A stretch of DNA of 31,278 nt from Pseudobutyrivibrio sp. UBA1225 (GCA_002309345.1 DBWZ01000087.1:1-31278); one strand, 5' to 3'. Shown: positions 8,052 to 16,470, counted from the stretch's first letter. Notes: a model not told the origin generated them from the sequence alone. Numbers and translations: made by a program.

Positions 8052-10133
8052 ATGGAAAAGAAGGATATTGTATTTGGCTTAGATATTGGTACCAGAAATG
8101 TCGTTGGTACAGTTGGATATCTGGATGGCGACGAGTTCCATGTCATCGCCCAGAATCTTAAAGAGCATGACACCAGAGCTATGTTGGATGGTCAAATCCA
8201 CGATATTGCTCGTGTAGGTGCTACTTGCGAAGACGTCAAAGTCGAATTAGAGCAAATGACAGGCCTCACCTTAACCGAGGTTTGTATAGCTGCCGCTGGT
8301 CGTGTTCTTCGTACAGTCACTACCCATGTTGAGATGGAATACCCAGAGGAGACCGTTGTCACAGGGGAAGACTTGCATACTCTTGATATGATGGGTATCG
8401 AACAAGCCGGCAAAGAAATCAAAGGCGACGAAGACAACAAGTACAAATTCTTTTGCGTTGGCTATTCCACAGTCAAGTATTACTTAAATGGCGATCCATT
8501 TACATCGCTAGAAGATCACAAGGCGGATGTAATTGGTGAAGATATAATCGTCACCTTCCTACCAGAGGATGTTGTTGACGGTCTTTATGCAGCAGTTGGC
8601 AAGGCTGGTCTTTCAGTTGCCAATCTTACTTTGGAGCCTATTGCGGCTATCAATGTTGCAATCCCACAAAACTTTAGAATGCTTAACATAGCACTTATCG
8701 ATGTTGGTGCAGGTACATCCGATATCTGTGTCACTAGAGACGGCAGCATCATCGCCTATGGCATGATTCCTATGGCAGGCGACGAGCTTACCGAGGTGCT
8801 TGTTCACGAATATTTAGTCGATTTTGCCACTGCTGAGACTATCAAGAGAGCTTCAACCGAGGGCGGCGAAATCACATACGAGGATATCATGGGCATCAGC
8901 CACACCATCTCATCCGAGGATGTATGGAAGCTTACAACTCCAATCATGCAGAAGATTGCAGCTGAGGTTGCATCCAAAATCAAAGAGTTAAATGGTGGCA
9001 AGACAGTTTCGGCTGCCTTTGTAGTTGGAGGTGGCGGTAAAATCCACGGTTTCACAGATGTTCTTGCAAAGGATTTAAAGATAGTTCCAGAGCGTGTTGC
9101 TCTTCGTGGCGAGGAGGTCATGAAAAGCATCATCTTTGAACAGGATGATATTCAAAAGGATTCTCTTCTTGTTACACCTATCGGAATCTGCTTGAATTAC
9201 TATGAGACAAAGAATAACTTCATCATGGTTCACTTCAATGGCGAGATGATGAAGCTTTACGATAATGGTCAGCTCACAATTGTTGATGCTGCTATGCAGG
9301 CAGGATTTTCTGCCGAGCAATTATTCCCACGCCGCGGTCGCGAAATCAACTTCACGGTTAACGGTGTATCGCGCATGATTCGTGGAACCGAGGGCGAATC
9401 TGCGGTAGTCACAATGAATGGCAAGCCAGTGGGCATCAACACCCCACTAGAGTTTAATTGCGAAATAGAGCTCACCCCATCAACAGTGGGGGCAGGCGGC
9501 AACGGCACAATCGCCGACCTTGCAGAGTTCACCACAGAGTATCTCTACTTCACCGTGTGTGGACATCGTGTTAAGTGTCCAAAATTCGTTGAGGTCAACG
9601 GTTCTATGGAGCCACCAACATACTCTGTGAAGGAAGGCGACGTCATCGAGACTCGCCCATTCTATACCGTTGGTCAGTTGGCAGAGTTTATGGATGTCAC
9701 CATCGACGATAGATACGAAATCCTCGTAAACAATCGTCCTTCCAACAAGGACTCTTTGGTATACGAAAACTTTGTCATCGATTGGACAACCACCAACCAA
9801 GTGGCGTACTCAGGAGACTACATCGCCGAGGAAGGCGAGGGTTTACCAGAGGACTACGAGCCAGCAACAGATGAACCAACAAATATCACCGACATCCGTA
9901 CCAAGATGAAGGTAGAAACCGTTGATATGCCAATCAGAATCAACGGACAAGATATGGTGCTCTCAGGCAAAAAAGATTACATCTTTGTTGATGTTTACAA
10001 CCTCATAAACTTCGACCCATCAGAAAGCAACGGAAGACCATTGGTTATCAAAATCAATGGACAAAAGTGCGGCTACTCCGACGAACTCCATGCCAACGAT
10101 GACGTAGAAGTTTATTGGCAAAATGATGTTTAA
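8052..10133 (+). CDS. FtsA-like actin-family ATPase with repetitive beta-grasp-like C-terminal half
   Basis: The N-terminal half (about 1-380) is an FtsA/PilM-type actin fold: phosphate-1 loop FGLDIGTRNVVGTV (8-21), an SHS2/1C-like insert (about 80-190), phosphate-2 loop LIDVGAGTSDI (215-225) and adenosine loop FVVGGGGKIHGF (323-334). FtsA itself is about 420 residues and ends in an amphipathic membrane helix; that helix is absent here. Instead about 300 residues follow, which I read as roughly three related units (about 390-476, 500-578, 624-689). Each has a beta strand ending in an NG turn, a short helix, and a final strand near a closing D/N-x-V/I-x-V/W pattern. This resembles beta-grasp/ubiquitin-like folds, by inference only. 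RBS AGAGGGGA at 8036-8043. It sits after coaE and before the WalJ-like hydrolase. Possible roles are division or envelope scaffold; none is demonstrated. Confidence 0.85.
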   Translation: MEKKDIVFGLDIGTRNVVGTVGYLDGDEFHVIAQNLKEHDTRAMLDGQIHDIARVGATCEDVKVELEQMTGLTLTEVCIAAAGRVLRTVTTHVEMEYPEETVVTGEDLHTLDMMGIEQAGKEIKGDEDNKYKFFCVGYSTVKYYLNGDPFTSLEDHKADVIGEDIIVTFLPEDVVDGLYAAVGKAGLSVANLTLEPIAAINVAIPQNFRMLNIALIDVGAGTSDICVTRDGSIIAYGMIPMAGDELTEVLVHEYLVDFATAETIKRASTEGGEITYEDIMGISHTISSEDVWKLTTPIMQKIAAEVASKIKELNGGKTVSAAFVVGGGGKIHGFTDVLAKDLKIVPERVALRGEEVMKSIIFEQDDIQKDSLLVTPIGICLNYYETKNNFIMVHFNGEMMKLYDNGQLTIVDAAMQAGFSAEQLFPRRGREINFTVNGVSRMIRGTEGESAVVTMNGKPVGINTPLEFNCEIELTPSTVGAGGNGTIADLAEFTTEYLYFTVCGHRVKCPKFVEVNGSMEPPTYSVKEGDVIETRPFYTVGQLAEFMDVTIDDRYEILVNNRPSNKDSLVYENFVIDWTTTNQVAYSGDYIAEEGEGLPEDYEPATDEPTNITDIRTKMKVETVDMPIRINGQDMVLSGKKDYIFVDVYNLINFDPSESNGRPLVIKINGQKCGYSDELHANDDVEVYWQNDV

Positions 10134-10232
10134 AATCGAACGAAGTGAAGATTTTGAACATCAGGAGACCAAAGGTCGACGACGAAAATGATGTTTAAAA
10201 TCGACCGAAGGTCGACGATAAAATGATGTTTA
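10120..10232 (+). repeat. Degenerate direct and inverted repeats at the 3' end of the FtsA-like gene
   Basis: AAAATGATGTTTA occurs three times, at 10120-10132 (the last codons and stop of the gene), 10185-10197 and 10220-10232. The second copy continues with AAATCGACCGAAGGTCGACGA, and a similar GGTCGACGA block also precedes it at about 10174-10182. GATGTTTAAAATC at 10124-10136 pairs with GATTTTGAACATC at 10150-10162 (13 bp with one G-T), a stem that overlaps the stop codon. TCGACC and GGTCGA at 10201-10215 form a second hairpin with a 3-base loop. No T-tract follows, so terminator function is doubtful. It looks like local tandem duplication of the gene end. Confidence 0.75.
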
Positions 10233-10248
10233 GTTAGGATTATACAAA

Positions 10249-11049
10249 ATGGATTTTTTTAGTATTGCAAGTGGTAGCAGCGGAAACTGCATTTGTGTTG
10301 GAGATGACAGCACACATGTAATGATTGATGCTGGAATATCTGGAAAACGTATCGAGGCTGGGATGAACAAATACGATTACACCACAGCCGATATGGCGGG
10401 GCTACTTGTCACCCACGAGCACTCAGATCACGTGTCTGGGCTAGGGGTGATTTCCAGAAAGTATCATCTTCCAATTTATGCAACTGCTGGTACCATCAAG
10501 GCAATACGTTCTATGAAAAGTCTTGGGGCAATTGATGACACACTCTTTCATGTCATCCGTCCAGACGAGAATTTCTCTATAGGTAGTCTACAGATTCACC
10601 CATTTAGAATCAGCCATGACGCGGCAGATCCAGTTGCATATCGTATCGAAAATACCAAGTCAAAGGTTGCAGTCTGCACTGACTTGGGTTACTATGATGG
10701 CTATATTGTCGACAATTTGACAGGCCTAGATGCTATGCTCTTGGAAGCAAACCATGACATTCATATGCTTGAAGTGGGTGCTTATCCATACCAGCTAAAG
10801 CAGCGTATCTTGGGAGATTTTGGACATCTTTCCAACGAATCCAGTGGCAAGCTGCTTAGCCAGGTTCTTCACGACAACATCAAGCATGTCTTCTTGGGAC
10901 ATCTCAGCCATGAAAACAATTATCCAGATCTTGCGTACGAGACAGTTCGCCTAGAGGTTACTATGGATCAAAGCACACCATATTCAGGTGGCGATTTCGA
11001 TATCACTGTGGCATCGCGTAGTGAGGTCTCTGAGCGAGTAGTTTTATGA
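10249..11049 (+). CDS. WalJ/YycJ-like metallo-beta-lactamase-fold hydrolase
   Basis: A 266-residue metallo-beta-lactamase-fold protein. The family start MDFFSIASGSSGN and the metal motif THEHSDH (55-61), followed by HVSGLGV, then CTDLGYY, LLEANHD, GHLSNESSG and the late GHLSHENN, are diagnostic of the YycJ/WalJ group. In Bacillus relatives this protein is encoded with the WalRK system and acts as a 5'-3' DNA exonuclease linked to mismatch repair; here no walRK is nearby. The start has a weak AGGA at 10236-10239. It lies 115 bases after the FtsA-like gene, across the repeat region. No signal peptide, so cytoplasmic. Confidence 0.9.
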   Translation: MDFFSIASGSSGNCICVGDDSTHVMIDAGISGKRIEAGMNKYDYTTADMAGLLVTHEHSDHVSGLGVISRKYHLPIYATAGTIKAIRSMKSLGAIDDTLFHVIRPDENFSIGSLQIHPFRISHDAADPVAYRIENTKSKVAVCTDLGYYDGYIVDNLTGLDAMLLEANHDIHMLEVGAYPYQLKQRILGDFGHLSNESSGKLLSQVLHDNIKHVFLGHLSHENNYPDLAYETVRLEVTMDQSTPYSGGDFDITVASRSEVSERVVL

Positions 11050-11127
11050 TATTGGCATTAAGTTGAGGAAAACTCTTTTAAATGACTAATTTTTGGACTA
11101 TTTAGACAATACTATTTATGTGTATAT

Positions 11128-11158
11128 TGGTATAAAATTAAGTGGATATTTTAGGAGG
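11128..11158 (+). promoter_or_regulatory. Extended -10 promoter and RBS of the ACT-PFL pair
   Basis: TGGTATAAA at 11128-11136 is an extended -10 element (TGn plus TATAAA). There is no convincing -35. A strong AGGAGG at 11153-11158 precedes the ATG at 11171 by 12 bases. The identical TGGTATAAA occurs in the protease operon promoter at 12989-12997. Confidence 0.5.
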
Positions 11159-11170
11159 AATGACACCCAA

Positions 11171-11446
11171 ATGGAAAACAAAGTTATTATTACGGTAGTA
11201 GGCAAAGATACAGTTGGTATCATCGCTCGTATTTGTACTTATCTTGCAGACAACGGAGTTAATGTTTTAGATATTTCTCAGACAATCGTGCAAGGGTTCT
11301 TTAACATGATGATGATTGTTGATATCACAAAGGCTTCTCGCAGCTTCGGTGATATCCAAAAGGATTTAGAGACTCTCGGAGAAGAAATCGGAGTTCAGGT
11401 TAAGGCTCAAAAGGAAGAAATCTTCCAGAAGATGCACCGATTATAA
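11171..11446 (+). CDS. Single ACT-domain protein (UPF0237 type)
   Basis: A 91-residue protein made of one ACT domain: VIITVVGKDTVGIIARICTY, then NGVNVLDISQTIV, a hydrophobic FNMMMIVDI strand and a C-terminal helix. ACT domains bind small ligands, often amino acids, and usually act as dimers. The ATG at 11171 was chosen over an upstream alternative start at 11093 because the ACT strand begins at once and AGGAGG lies just ahead. It is 21 bases upstream of the PFL/UPF0210 gene; this pairing is widely conserved in bacteria and archaea, which suggests a joint function, still unknown. Confidence 0.9.
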   Translation: MENKVIITVVGKDTVGIIARICTYLADNGVNVLDISQTIVQGFFNMMMIVDITKASRSFGDIQKDLETLGEEIGVQVKAQKEEIFQKMHRL

Positions 11447-11467
11447 ATAGGGGGGACATACATTCAC

Positions 11468-12832
11468 ATGGTAAACATAAACGAAGTAATCGAAACCAAC
11501 AAGATGGTGGAGGAGCAAACTCTCGATGTCCGCACAATCACCATCGGTATTAGCCTTCTTGAGTGCATTGACTCAGATCTTAACAAGGTTAATGAAAACG
11601 TATACAACCGCATTACTACTGTGGCCAAGGACTTGGACAAGGTGGCAATGGAAATCGAAAGAGACTACGGTATTCCAATCGTAAATCGTCGTATCTCGGT
11701 TACACCAATCGCACTTGTAGGCGGCGCAGCATGCAAAAAGCCAGAGGATTTTGTCACATTGGCACATACTTTGGACAAGGCAGCTGCAGCTGTTGGAGCC
11801 AACCTTATCGGTGGATATTCTGCCTTGGTTTCAAAGGGCATGACTACCGCAGATGAAATGCTTATCCGCTCTATTCCACAGGCTCTTTGTGAGACTGAGA
11901 GGGTATGTAGTTCAGTAAACTTGGCCTCTACCAAGACTGGTATCAACATGGATGCTGTTCGTTTGATGGGCGACATCCTATTACAGGTTGCTGACCGTTC
12001 AAAGGATAGAGATTCCGTTGACTGTATGAAGCTTGTTGTATTCTGCAATGCTCCAGACGACAACCCATTCATGGCAGGCGCCTTCCACGGTGTTACAGAG
12101 GCTGATGCAATCATCAACGTAGGTGTATCTGGCCCAGGCGTTGTTAAAAGAGCTCTTGAGCAGGTTCGCGGCGAAAGCTTCGAGGTTCTTTGCGAGACAA
12201 TCAAAAAGACTGCTTTCAAGGTTACTCGTGTCGGACAGCTCGTGGCGCAAGAGGCATCAAAGCGTCTTGGAATTCCATTTGGTATTATAGATTTATCACT
12301 TGCTCCAACTCCAGCAGTTGGGGATTCAGTTGCAGATATTCTTTGTGAAATCGGTCTTGAATACGCAGGTGCTCCTGGTACTACAGCAGCCCTTGCTATG
12401 CTCAACGATCAGGTCAAGAAGGGCGGCGTTATGGCTAGCTCTTATGTAGGCGGCCTTTCAGGTGCATTCATCCCCGTATCAGAGGATCAGGGTATGATTA
12501 ATTCTGTTGAGGCTGGTGCAATCACACTTGAAAAGCTTGAGGCTATGACATGTGTTTGTTCAGTAGGTCTTGACATGATTGCAATCCCAGGAGATACTCC
12601 TGCTACTACTATCTCAGGTATGATAGCAGATGAGATGGCTCTTGGTATGGTCAACCAAAAGACAACGGCAGCTCGCCTTATTCCAGTAATCGGCAAAGGC
12701 GTAGGCGATACAGTAGAGTTTGGTGGTCTTTTTGGATATGCTCCAATCATGCCAGTCAACAAGTTCTCTTGTGCTGATTTCATCAATCGACAGGGAAGAA
12801 TTCCAGCACCAATCCATTCATTCAAGAACTAG
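11468..12832 (+). CDS. PFL family protein (UPF0210/DUF711)
   Basis: A 454-residue member of the UPF0210 family, related in fold to pyruvate formate-lyase but without a recognised activity. Characteristic segments are TITIGISLLECIDSD near residue 24, RRISVTPIALVGG, LIGGYSALVSKGMT, VCSSVNLASTKTGINMDA, INVGVSGPGVVKRAL, IDLSLAPTPAVGDSVA and the C-terminal GLFGYAPIMPVNKFS. I do not see a C-terminal glycyl-radical motif of PFL type. RBS AGGGGGGAC at 11449-11457 gives a clear start. With the ACT protein it forms a two-gene unit ended by the terminator at 12899. A ligand-responsive ACT regulator of this enzyme-like protein is an inference. Confidence 0.95.
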   Translation: MVNINEVIETNKMVEEQTLDVRTITIGISLLECIDSDLNKVNENVYNRITTVAKDLDKVAMEIERDYGIPIVNRRISVTPIALVGGAACKKPEDFVTLAHTLDKAAAAVGANLIGGYSALVSKGMTTADEMLIRSIPQALCETERVCSSVNLASTKTGINMDAVRLMGDILLQVADRSKDRDSVDCMKLVVFCNAPDDNPFMAGAFHGVTEADAIINVGVSGPGVVKRALEQVRGESFEVLCETIKKTAFKVTRVGQLVAQEASKRLGIPFGIIDLSLAPTPAVGDSVADILCEIGLEYAGAPGTTAALAMLNDQVKKGGVMASSYVGGLSGAFIPVSEDQGMINSVEAGAITLEKLEAMTCVCSVGLDMIAIPGDTPATTISGMIADEMALGMVNQKTTAARLIPVIGKGVGDTVEFGGLFGYAPIMPVNKFSCADFINRQGRIPAPIHSFKN

Positions 12833-12898
12833 TTTTGGTCAGCAATAAACATCAATCATAATAGAGTTGATATAAATCTCAACAAGATAAAAATACGG

Positions 12899-12928
12899 GG
12901 AATCGCGGTGAGTGCGGTTCCTTTTTTT
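12899..12928 (+). terminator. Intrinsic terminator after the PFL gene
   Basis: GGAATCGC (12899-12906) pairs with GCGGTTCC (12914-12921), 8 bp with one G-T, around a 7-base loop, followed directly by seven T (12922-12928). It closes the block that began at polA. Confidence 0.88.
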
Positions 12929-12968
12929 GCCATATTTCGTGCGATTTTGACAGGGCTTTGTGAACATA

Positions 12969-12997
12969 TTGTGTCCGCGCTTATTATATGGTATAAA
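12969..12997 (+). promoter_or_regulatory. Promoter of the protease-lipoprotein operon
   Basis: An extended -10, TGGTATAAA, ends at 12997, and TTGTGT at 12969-12974 is a 17-base-spaced partial -35. Transcription should start near 13004, inside the palindrome described separately. RBS AGGGAG at 13041-13046. Confidence 0.6.
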
Positions 12998-13016
12998 TAT
13001 GAAAATAATTTTCATA
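12998..13016. promoter_or_regulatory. Fur-box-like palindrome over the predicted transcription start
   Basis: A perfect 9+1+9 inverted repeat directly follows the -10 element. Its 15-base core TGAAAATAATTTTCA (13000-13014) has the 7-1-7 form of Fur-family sites and matches the classical Fur consensus TGATAATNATTATCA at 12 of 14 specified positions. The position over +1 is typical of a repressor site. Identity of the regulator (Fur rather than PerR or Zur) is inferred from the half-site bases. Confidence 0.6.
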
Positions 13017-13053
13017 GAGTTTTATATAGTATTTGCAAGAAGGGAGAAATTTT

Positions 13054-15246
13054 ATGAAGAAGTTATTTAAGAAACCCATTAAAAAAAGATGGGTGGTTTT
13101 GGCTGTTATTTTATTGTTAATTATTGCCTTCTTTTGGTGGGCACTAACTGACGATGATTTAGACACAGGCGATTTAAATGATACTGAAGAGGAGGAGATA
13201 ACTCAAAAGAGTAATGCTGATACATGGACTAGCGATAGAGGAATTACCATGCAGGCTAGTCAGTCTGACGAAAGCATAGAAATCGATCGTTTCGTACCTG
13301 AGCCTAACCCTGATAAGGGTGACAAGGATACATGGACTATTTTTGTATATATGTGTGGAAGCGATTTGGAATCAGACTATGGTTCTGCTTCATCTGATAT
13401 ACAAGAAATGATGGATGGTTATACATCTGATTCAGTACGATTTGTAGTGGAAACAGGTGGGGCAACAGATTGGCAAATGGATGGTGTTTCAGCCAAAGAG
13501 CTCAATCGATTTGTTGTTACCGGTGGCGAAATAGAAAAGGTGGACAAGCAGCCTCAGGCAAGCATGGGCGACACATCTACTTTTTCAAGTTTCCTTACAT
13601 GGGGTGTAGAGAACTATGCTTCTGAGCATATGGGTGTAATACTATGGAACCACGGTGGTGGTAGCACATTTGGTGTATGTATTGATGATAATAGCGACGA
13701 AGATGTTTTGCAACTTCCTGAGATGGATAGAGCCTTCTTTGAAAGCTATTCCCAAACCGGTAGAAAGTTTGAGTTTGTAGGTTTTGATGCTTGCCTAATG
13801 GGAACTGTTGAAACCGCTAACATACTAGCGACTTATTCGAAATATATGTATGGCTCAGAGGAAACTGAGCCAGGCGGTGGTTGGGATTACATAGCAATCG
13901 GAGAGTACCTCGATTCTGAACCAGATGCCAATGGTAAGGATTTAGGTAAAGTCGTTGCTGATACATACAAGGAATCATGTGATTTATCACCGTTTCCTAA
14001 CGAGACAACATTTTCTATAATTGATCTTTCAAAGATGGACAAATTATTAGAAGAGTTCAACGCTTTTTCAGCGGGAATGTACCAAGCTAGTGATGATAGT
14101 GCTGCACTAGGTAGTATGGTCAGAGGTATTTTTAATGCCGACGATTTTGGCCCAAATAATGATGTTGATGGATACTTCAATATGATCGACATGGGCGGTC
14201 TTGTTGATGCTTGTGCTCCATACGTAGATGGTGCCGACAGTGTCAAGAAGGCGTTAGACGATGCAGTTGTATACACTGTAAGTGGCTCAGATCATAAGGG
14301 TGCTTCTGGTCTAGCAATGTTTTATCCTAAGTGGGAAATTGATTCCGAAGAGCTAAAAACCTTTGGACAAATATGTCTTAACCCAAATTATCTTGCTTTC
14401 GTAGATAAACAGGTTCATAATGCAGCAGGCGAACCTTCAGGCGGAGAATATGTTGACGACAACTGGTATGGAGAAGATGGATATTGGGAATATGGTTCAA
14501 CAGATGATGAAGAATATTGGGACTATGCGGCAGATTATGAACCAACAGGAACAAGTCAATATATCACATTCAAACAAGCACCTACGATAGATGATAATGG
14601 AAATTATTGGTTCCAATTAGATGAAAACGGTATTAACAATACCTCAAAGGTTACTGCGGAAGTATATCAAGTTACAGATGACAGAAAAGATCTTATTCTT
14701 ATTGGTGAAACTATAGATGTAAATGCTGATTGGAATACAGGTATAATTAAAGATGAGTTTAGTGGATATTGGTTTTCTCTTCCAGATGGACAGGATTTAT
14801 GCCTTTATATAGTTGATAATAATGATGATTACATGGTATATTCGTCTCCAATCTATTTAAATGACGAAAAAGTCAGCCTTCGTATAAGATATTATTTTGA
14901 AGATGAAACTATAGAGGTCGAAGGTGTTTGTGATATATCCGATAATAATATGGCTTCTCGTAATGTTCGTAAACTAAAGGATGGCGATGTTATAGTTCCA
15001 TATTATGATGCTTGTAGCTTTGAAACAGGTGAGGCTATAGATTACTTTGGTGCTGAGTATGTTGTATCTGGTGATTTACAAATAACATACGAAGCTATGG
15101 ATGTCTCTGATTATATCTATCAGTTCTGTATATACGATATATATGGTGACTATAGCGAAAGTGAAATGGTTGTGTTCTCTGTAGATGAAGAAGGTAATTT
15201 GTTCTATAATCTTGATTTAGAGGATGCATTTCCAGAATTAAAATAA
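13054..15246 (+). CDS. Membrane-anchored clostripain-family (C11) cysteine protease
   Basis: A 730-residue extracytoplasmic protein with a peptidase C11 domain. Residues 1-13 are strongly basic and 13-31 form one membrane segment (WVVLAVILLLIIAFFWW), so it is probably held at the outer face by an N-terminal anchor. An acidic linker follows to about 85. The protease core is about 90-450: TWTIFVYMCGSDLE (93-106), catalytic histidine in LWNHGGG (H200) and catalytic cysteine in GFDACLMG (C247). Residues 460-515 are rich in Tyr, Trp, Asp and Glu. The remaining 200 residues look like beta-rich accessory domains of unknown type. The ATG at 13054 follows AGGGAG; a TTG at 13033 would only add seven residues. 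It is first in an operon with a lipoprotein. Family members cleave after basic residues, but specificity here is unproven. Confidence 0.9.
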   Translation: MKKLFKKPIKKRWVVLAVILLLIIAFFWWALTDDDLDTGDLNDTEEEEITQKSNADTWTSDRGITMQASQSDESIEIDRFVPEPNPDKGDKDTWTIFVYMCGSDLESDYGSASSDIQEMMDGYTSDSVRFVVETGGATDWQMDGVSAKELNRFVVTGGEIEKVDKQPQASMGDTSTFSSFLTWGVENYASEHMGVILWNHGGGSTFGVCIDDNSDEDVLQLPEMDRAFFESYSQTGRKFEFVGFDACLMGTVETANILATYSKYMYGSEETEPGGGWDYIAIGEYLDSEPDANGKDLGKVVADTYKESCDLSPFPNETTFSIIDLSKMDKLLEEFNAFSAGMYQASDDSAALGSMVRGIFNADDFGPNNDVDGYFNMIDMGGLVDACAPYVDGADSVKKALDDAVVYTVSGSDHKGASGLAMFYPKWEIDSEELKTFGQICLNPNYLAFVDKQVHNAAGEPSGGEYVDDNWYGEDGYWEYGSTDDEEYWDYAADYEPTGTSQYITFKQAPTIDDNGNYWFQLDENGINNTSKVTAEVYQVTDDRKDLILIGETIDVNADWNTGIIKDEFSGYWFSLPDGQDLCLYIVDNNDDYMVYSSPIYLNDEKVSLRIRYYFEDETIEVEGVCDISDNNMASRNVRKLKDGDVIVPYYDACSFETGEAIDYFGAEYVVSGDLQITYEAMDVSDYIYQFCIYDIYGDYSESEMVVFSVDEEGNLFYNLDLEDAFPELK

Positions 15247-15275
15247 TGGAACAGTAATTGCGAGGGATATTATTT

Positions 15276-16391
15276 ATGAAAAAAAGATTACTTGTACTAG
15301 TTATGACAATGCTTTTTGCTGCATCAACATTGGTTGGTTGCACAAGCGAATCAAAAGAAAAGACTGCTAGCGGCAATTCTTCGACTCAAGAGAATTCGGC
15401 AACTGGTGACGCTCAAGCTGAAGAGTCACAGGAGGCCAATCCTTGGAAGGAATCATCAGAAGAGGAAATATTAGAAAAGCTTAATGCTGGTATCTATGTG
15501 CCAGATGATGCCAAGAATGCAAAAATTAGTATCAATGAAAAAGAAAAGATGGCACAGTTAAAATTTGAACTCAATGGAGTTGACTGCACATATAGATTTA
15601 AAGTGTCTGATAAATTTGAGGATATATCTGGCTGCAATTATGATTGGAACAAAGAAGAAGATTTTAAATTTGGTGGATATCCTGCAATTTCAAAGAGTTA
15701 TAAAGGTGATAAAGAGTCGGTTGACCTTATACTATGGAGCATCGAGGAGGCTGGCTATGTGTTCTCCTTCTCAGCATCAGCACCTGATTTAGCTGGATTT
15801 GATATTAATGAAGTCGCTGGAAGTTATATTTGGGATATAGGTATATCAGATGATGAGCCAAACGATTTCTTGCAGATTCAATCTGAACGAACTGAGTTTA
15901 AAAACTATGACGAAGTAATTTCATGTCTGAAAAAAGGTCAAGGCTATGCTTATGCTGAGCTTGAAGGATATGATGGCAAGGTGCTAATAGTTTCTGAGAA
16001 ACTATCAGATGATGGCAGTGGAAACATGGTTTCCAACGATGCATCCATTTATTGTGAATGGAATGGCAAAGCTGAACAAGTTGGTTTTGTAAATAGCATA
16101 TCGACTAATAATCCATTGTTATACGGAAATGGAATGATATGTGCAATAAGCACTGAAGGCAATGATTACTTCGAGGCTAATACAATCAATAGCAGCAATC
16201 ATCAGTTGCTACACAAGGCATATATTTACTATTCGGATTACCCTGGAGATGAGGGTTACCAGGGAGTTCATAGTGATAACGGCGAACAACCAAAAGACTT
16301 TAGTAGCAGCGATGAAGCGAAGCAGTATTTAGATAAGCTATTAAAAGAAAACAAAGATAATAAACCTTTAGTATTTACAGTTGTAAAGTAA
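15276..16391 (+). CDS. Putative lipoprotein of unknown function
   Basis: A 371-residue exported lipoprotein. The signal peptide KKRLLVLVMTMLFAASTLVG ends in lipobox L19-V20-G21 with the lipidated cysteine at C22, followed by a Ser/Glu-rich linker to about residue 60. Residues 65-195 look like one folded domain (NAGIYVPDDAKNAKIS, then CTYRFKVSDKFEDISG), and about 210-371 like a second beta-rich region with no motif I recognise. The ATG at 15276 is preferred to a TTG six codons upstream because GAGGGA at 15262-15267 and the basic signal-peptide start fit it. It follows the C11 protease by 29 bases and shares its putative Fur-controlled promoter, so it may be a partner, substrate receptor or inhibitor; nothing in the sequence decides this. 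Confidence 0.85.
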   Translation: MKKRLLVLVMTMLFAASTLVGCTSESKEKTASGNSSTQENSATGDAQAEESQEANPWKESSEEEILEKLNAGIYVPDDAKNAKISINEKEKMAQLKFELNGVDCTYRFKVSDKFEDISGCNYDWNKEEDFKFGGYPAISKSYKGDKESVDLILWSIEEAGYVFSFSASAPDLAGFDINEVAGSYIWDIGISDDEPNDFLQIQSERTEFKNYDEVISCLKKGQGYAYAELEGYDGKVLIVSEKLSDDGSGNMVSNDASIYCEWNGKAEQVGFVNSISTNNPLLYGNGMICAISTEGNDYFEANTINSSNHQLLHKAYIYYSDYPGDEGYQGVHSDNGEQPKDFSSSDEAKQYLDKLLKENKDNKPLVFTVVK

Positions 16392-16397
16392 AATTTA

Positions 16398-16433
16398 AGC
16401 CCACCAACAAAATTGCTGGTGGGCTGATTTTTT
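16398..16433 (+). terminator. Intrinsic terminator after the lipoprotein gene
   Basis: AGCCCACCA (16398-16406) pairs perfectly with TGGTGGGCT (16417-16425) around a 10-base loop, followed by GA and six T (16428-16433). The next gene converges from the right; on the minus strand a weaker GGAAT/ATTCC hairpin around 16442-16464 precedes it. Confidence 0.88.
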
Positions 16434-16470
16434 GATTATAAGGGAATTATTATGTTATTCCTATTTTTGA

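Noticed and set aside
11665..12405. 246-codon open frame on the minus strand
   Set aside because: It is antisense to the PFL-family gene, has no RBS and a low-complexity Ser/Ala/Thr-rich composition.
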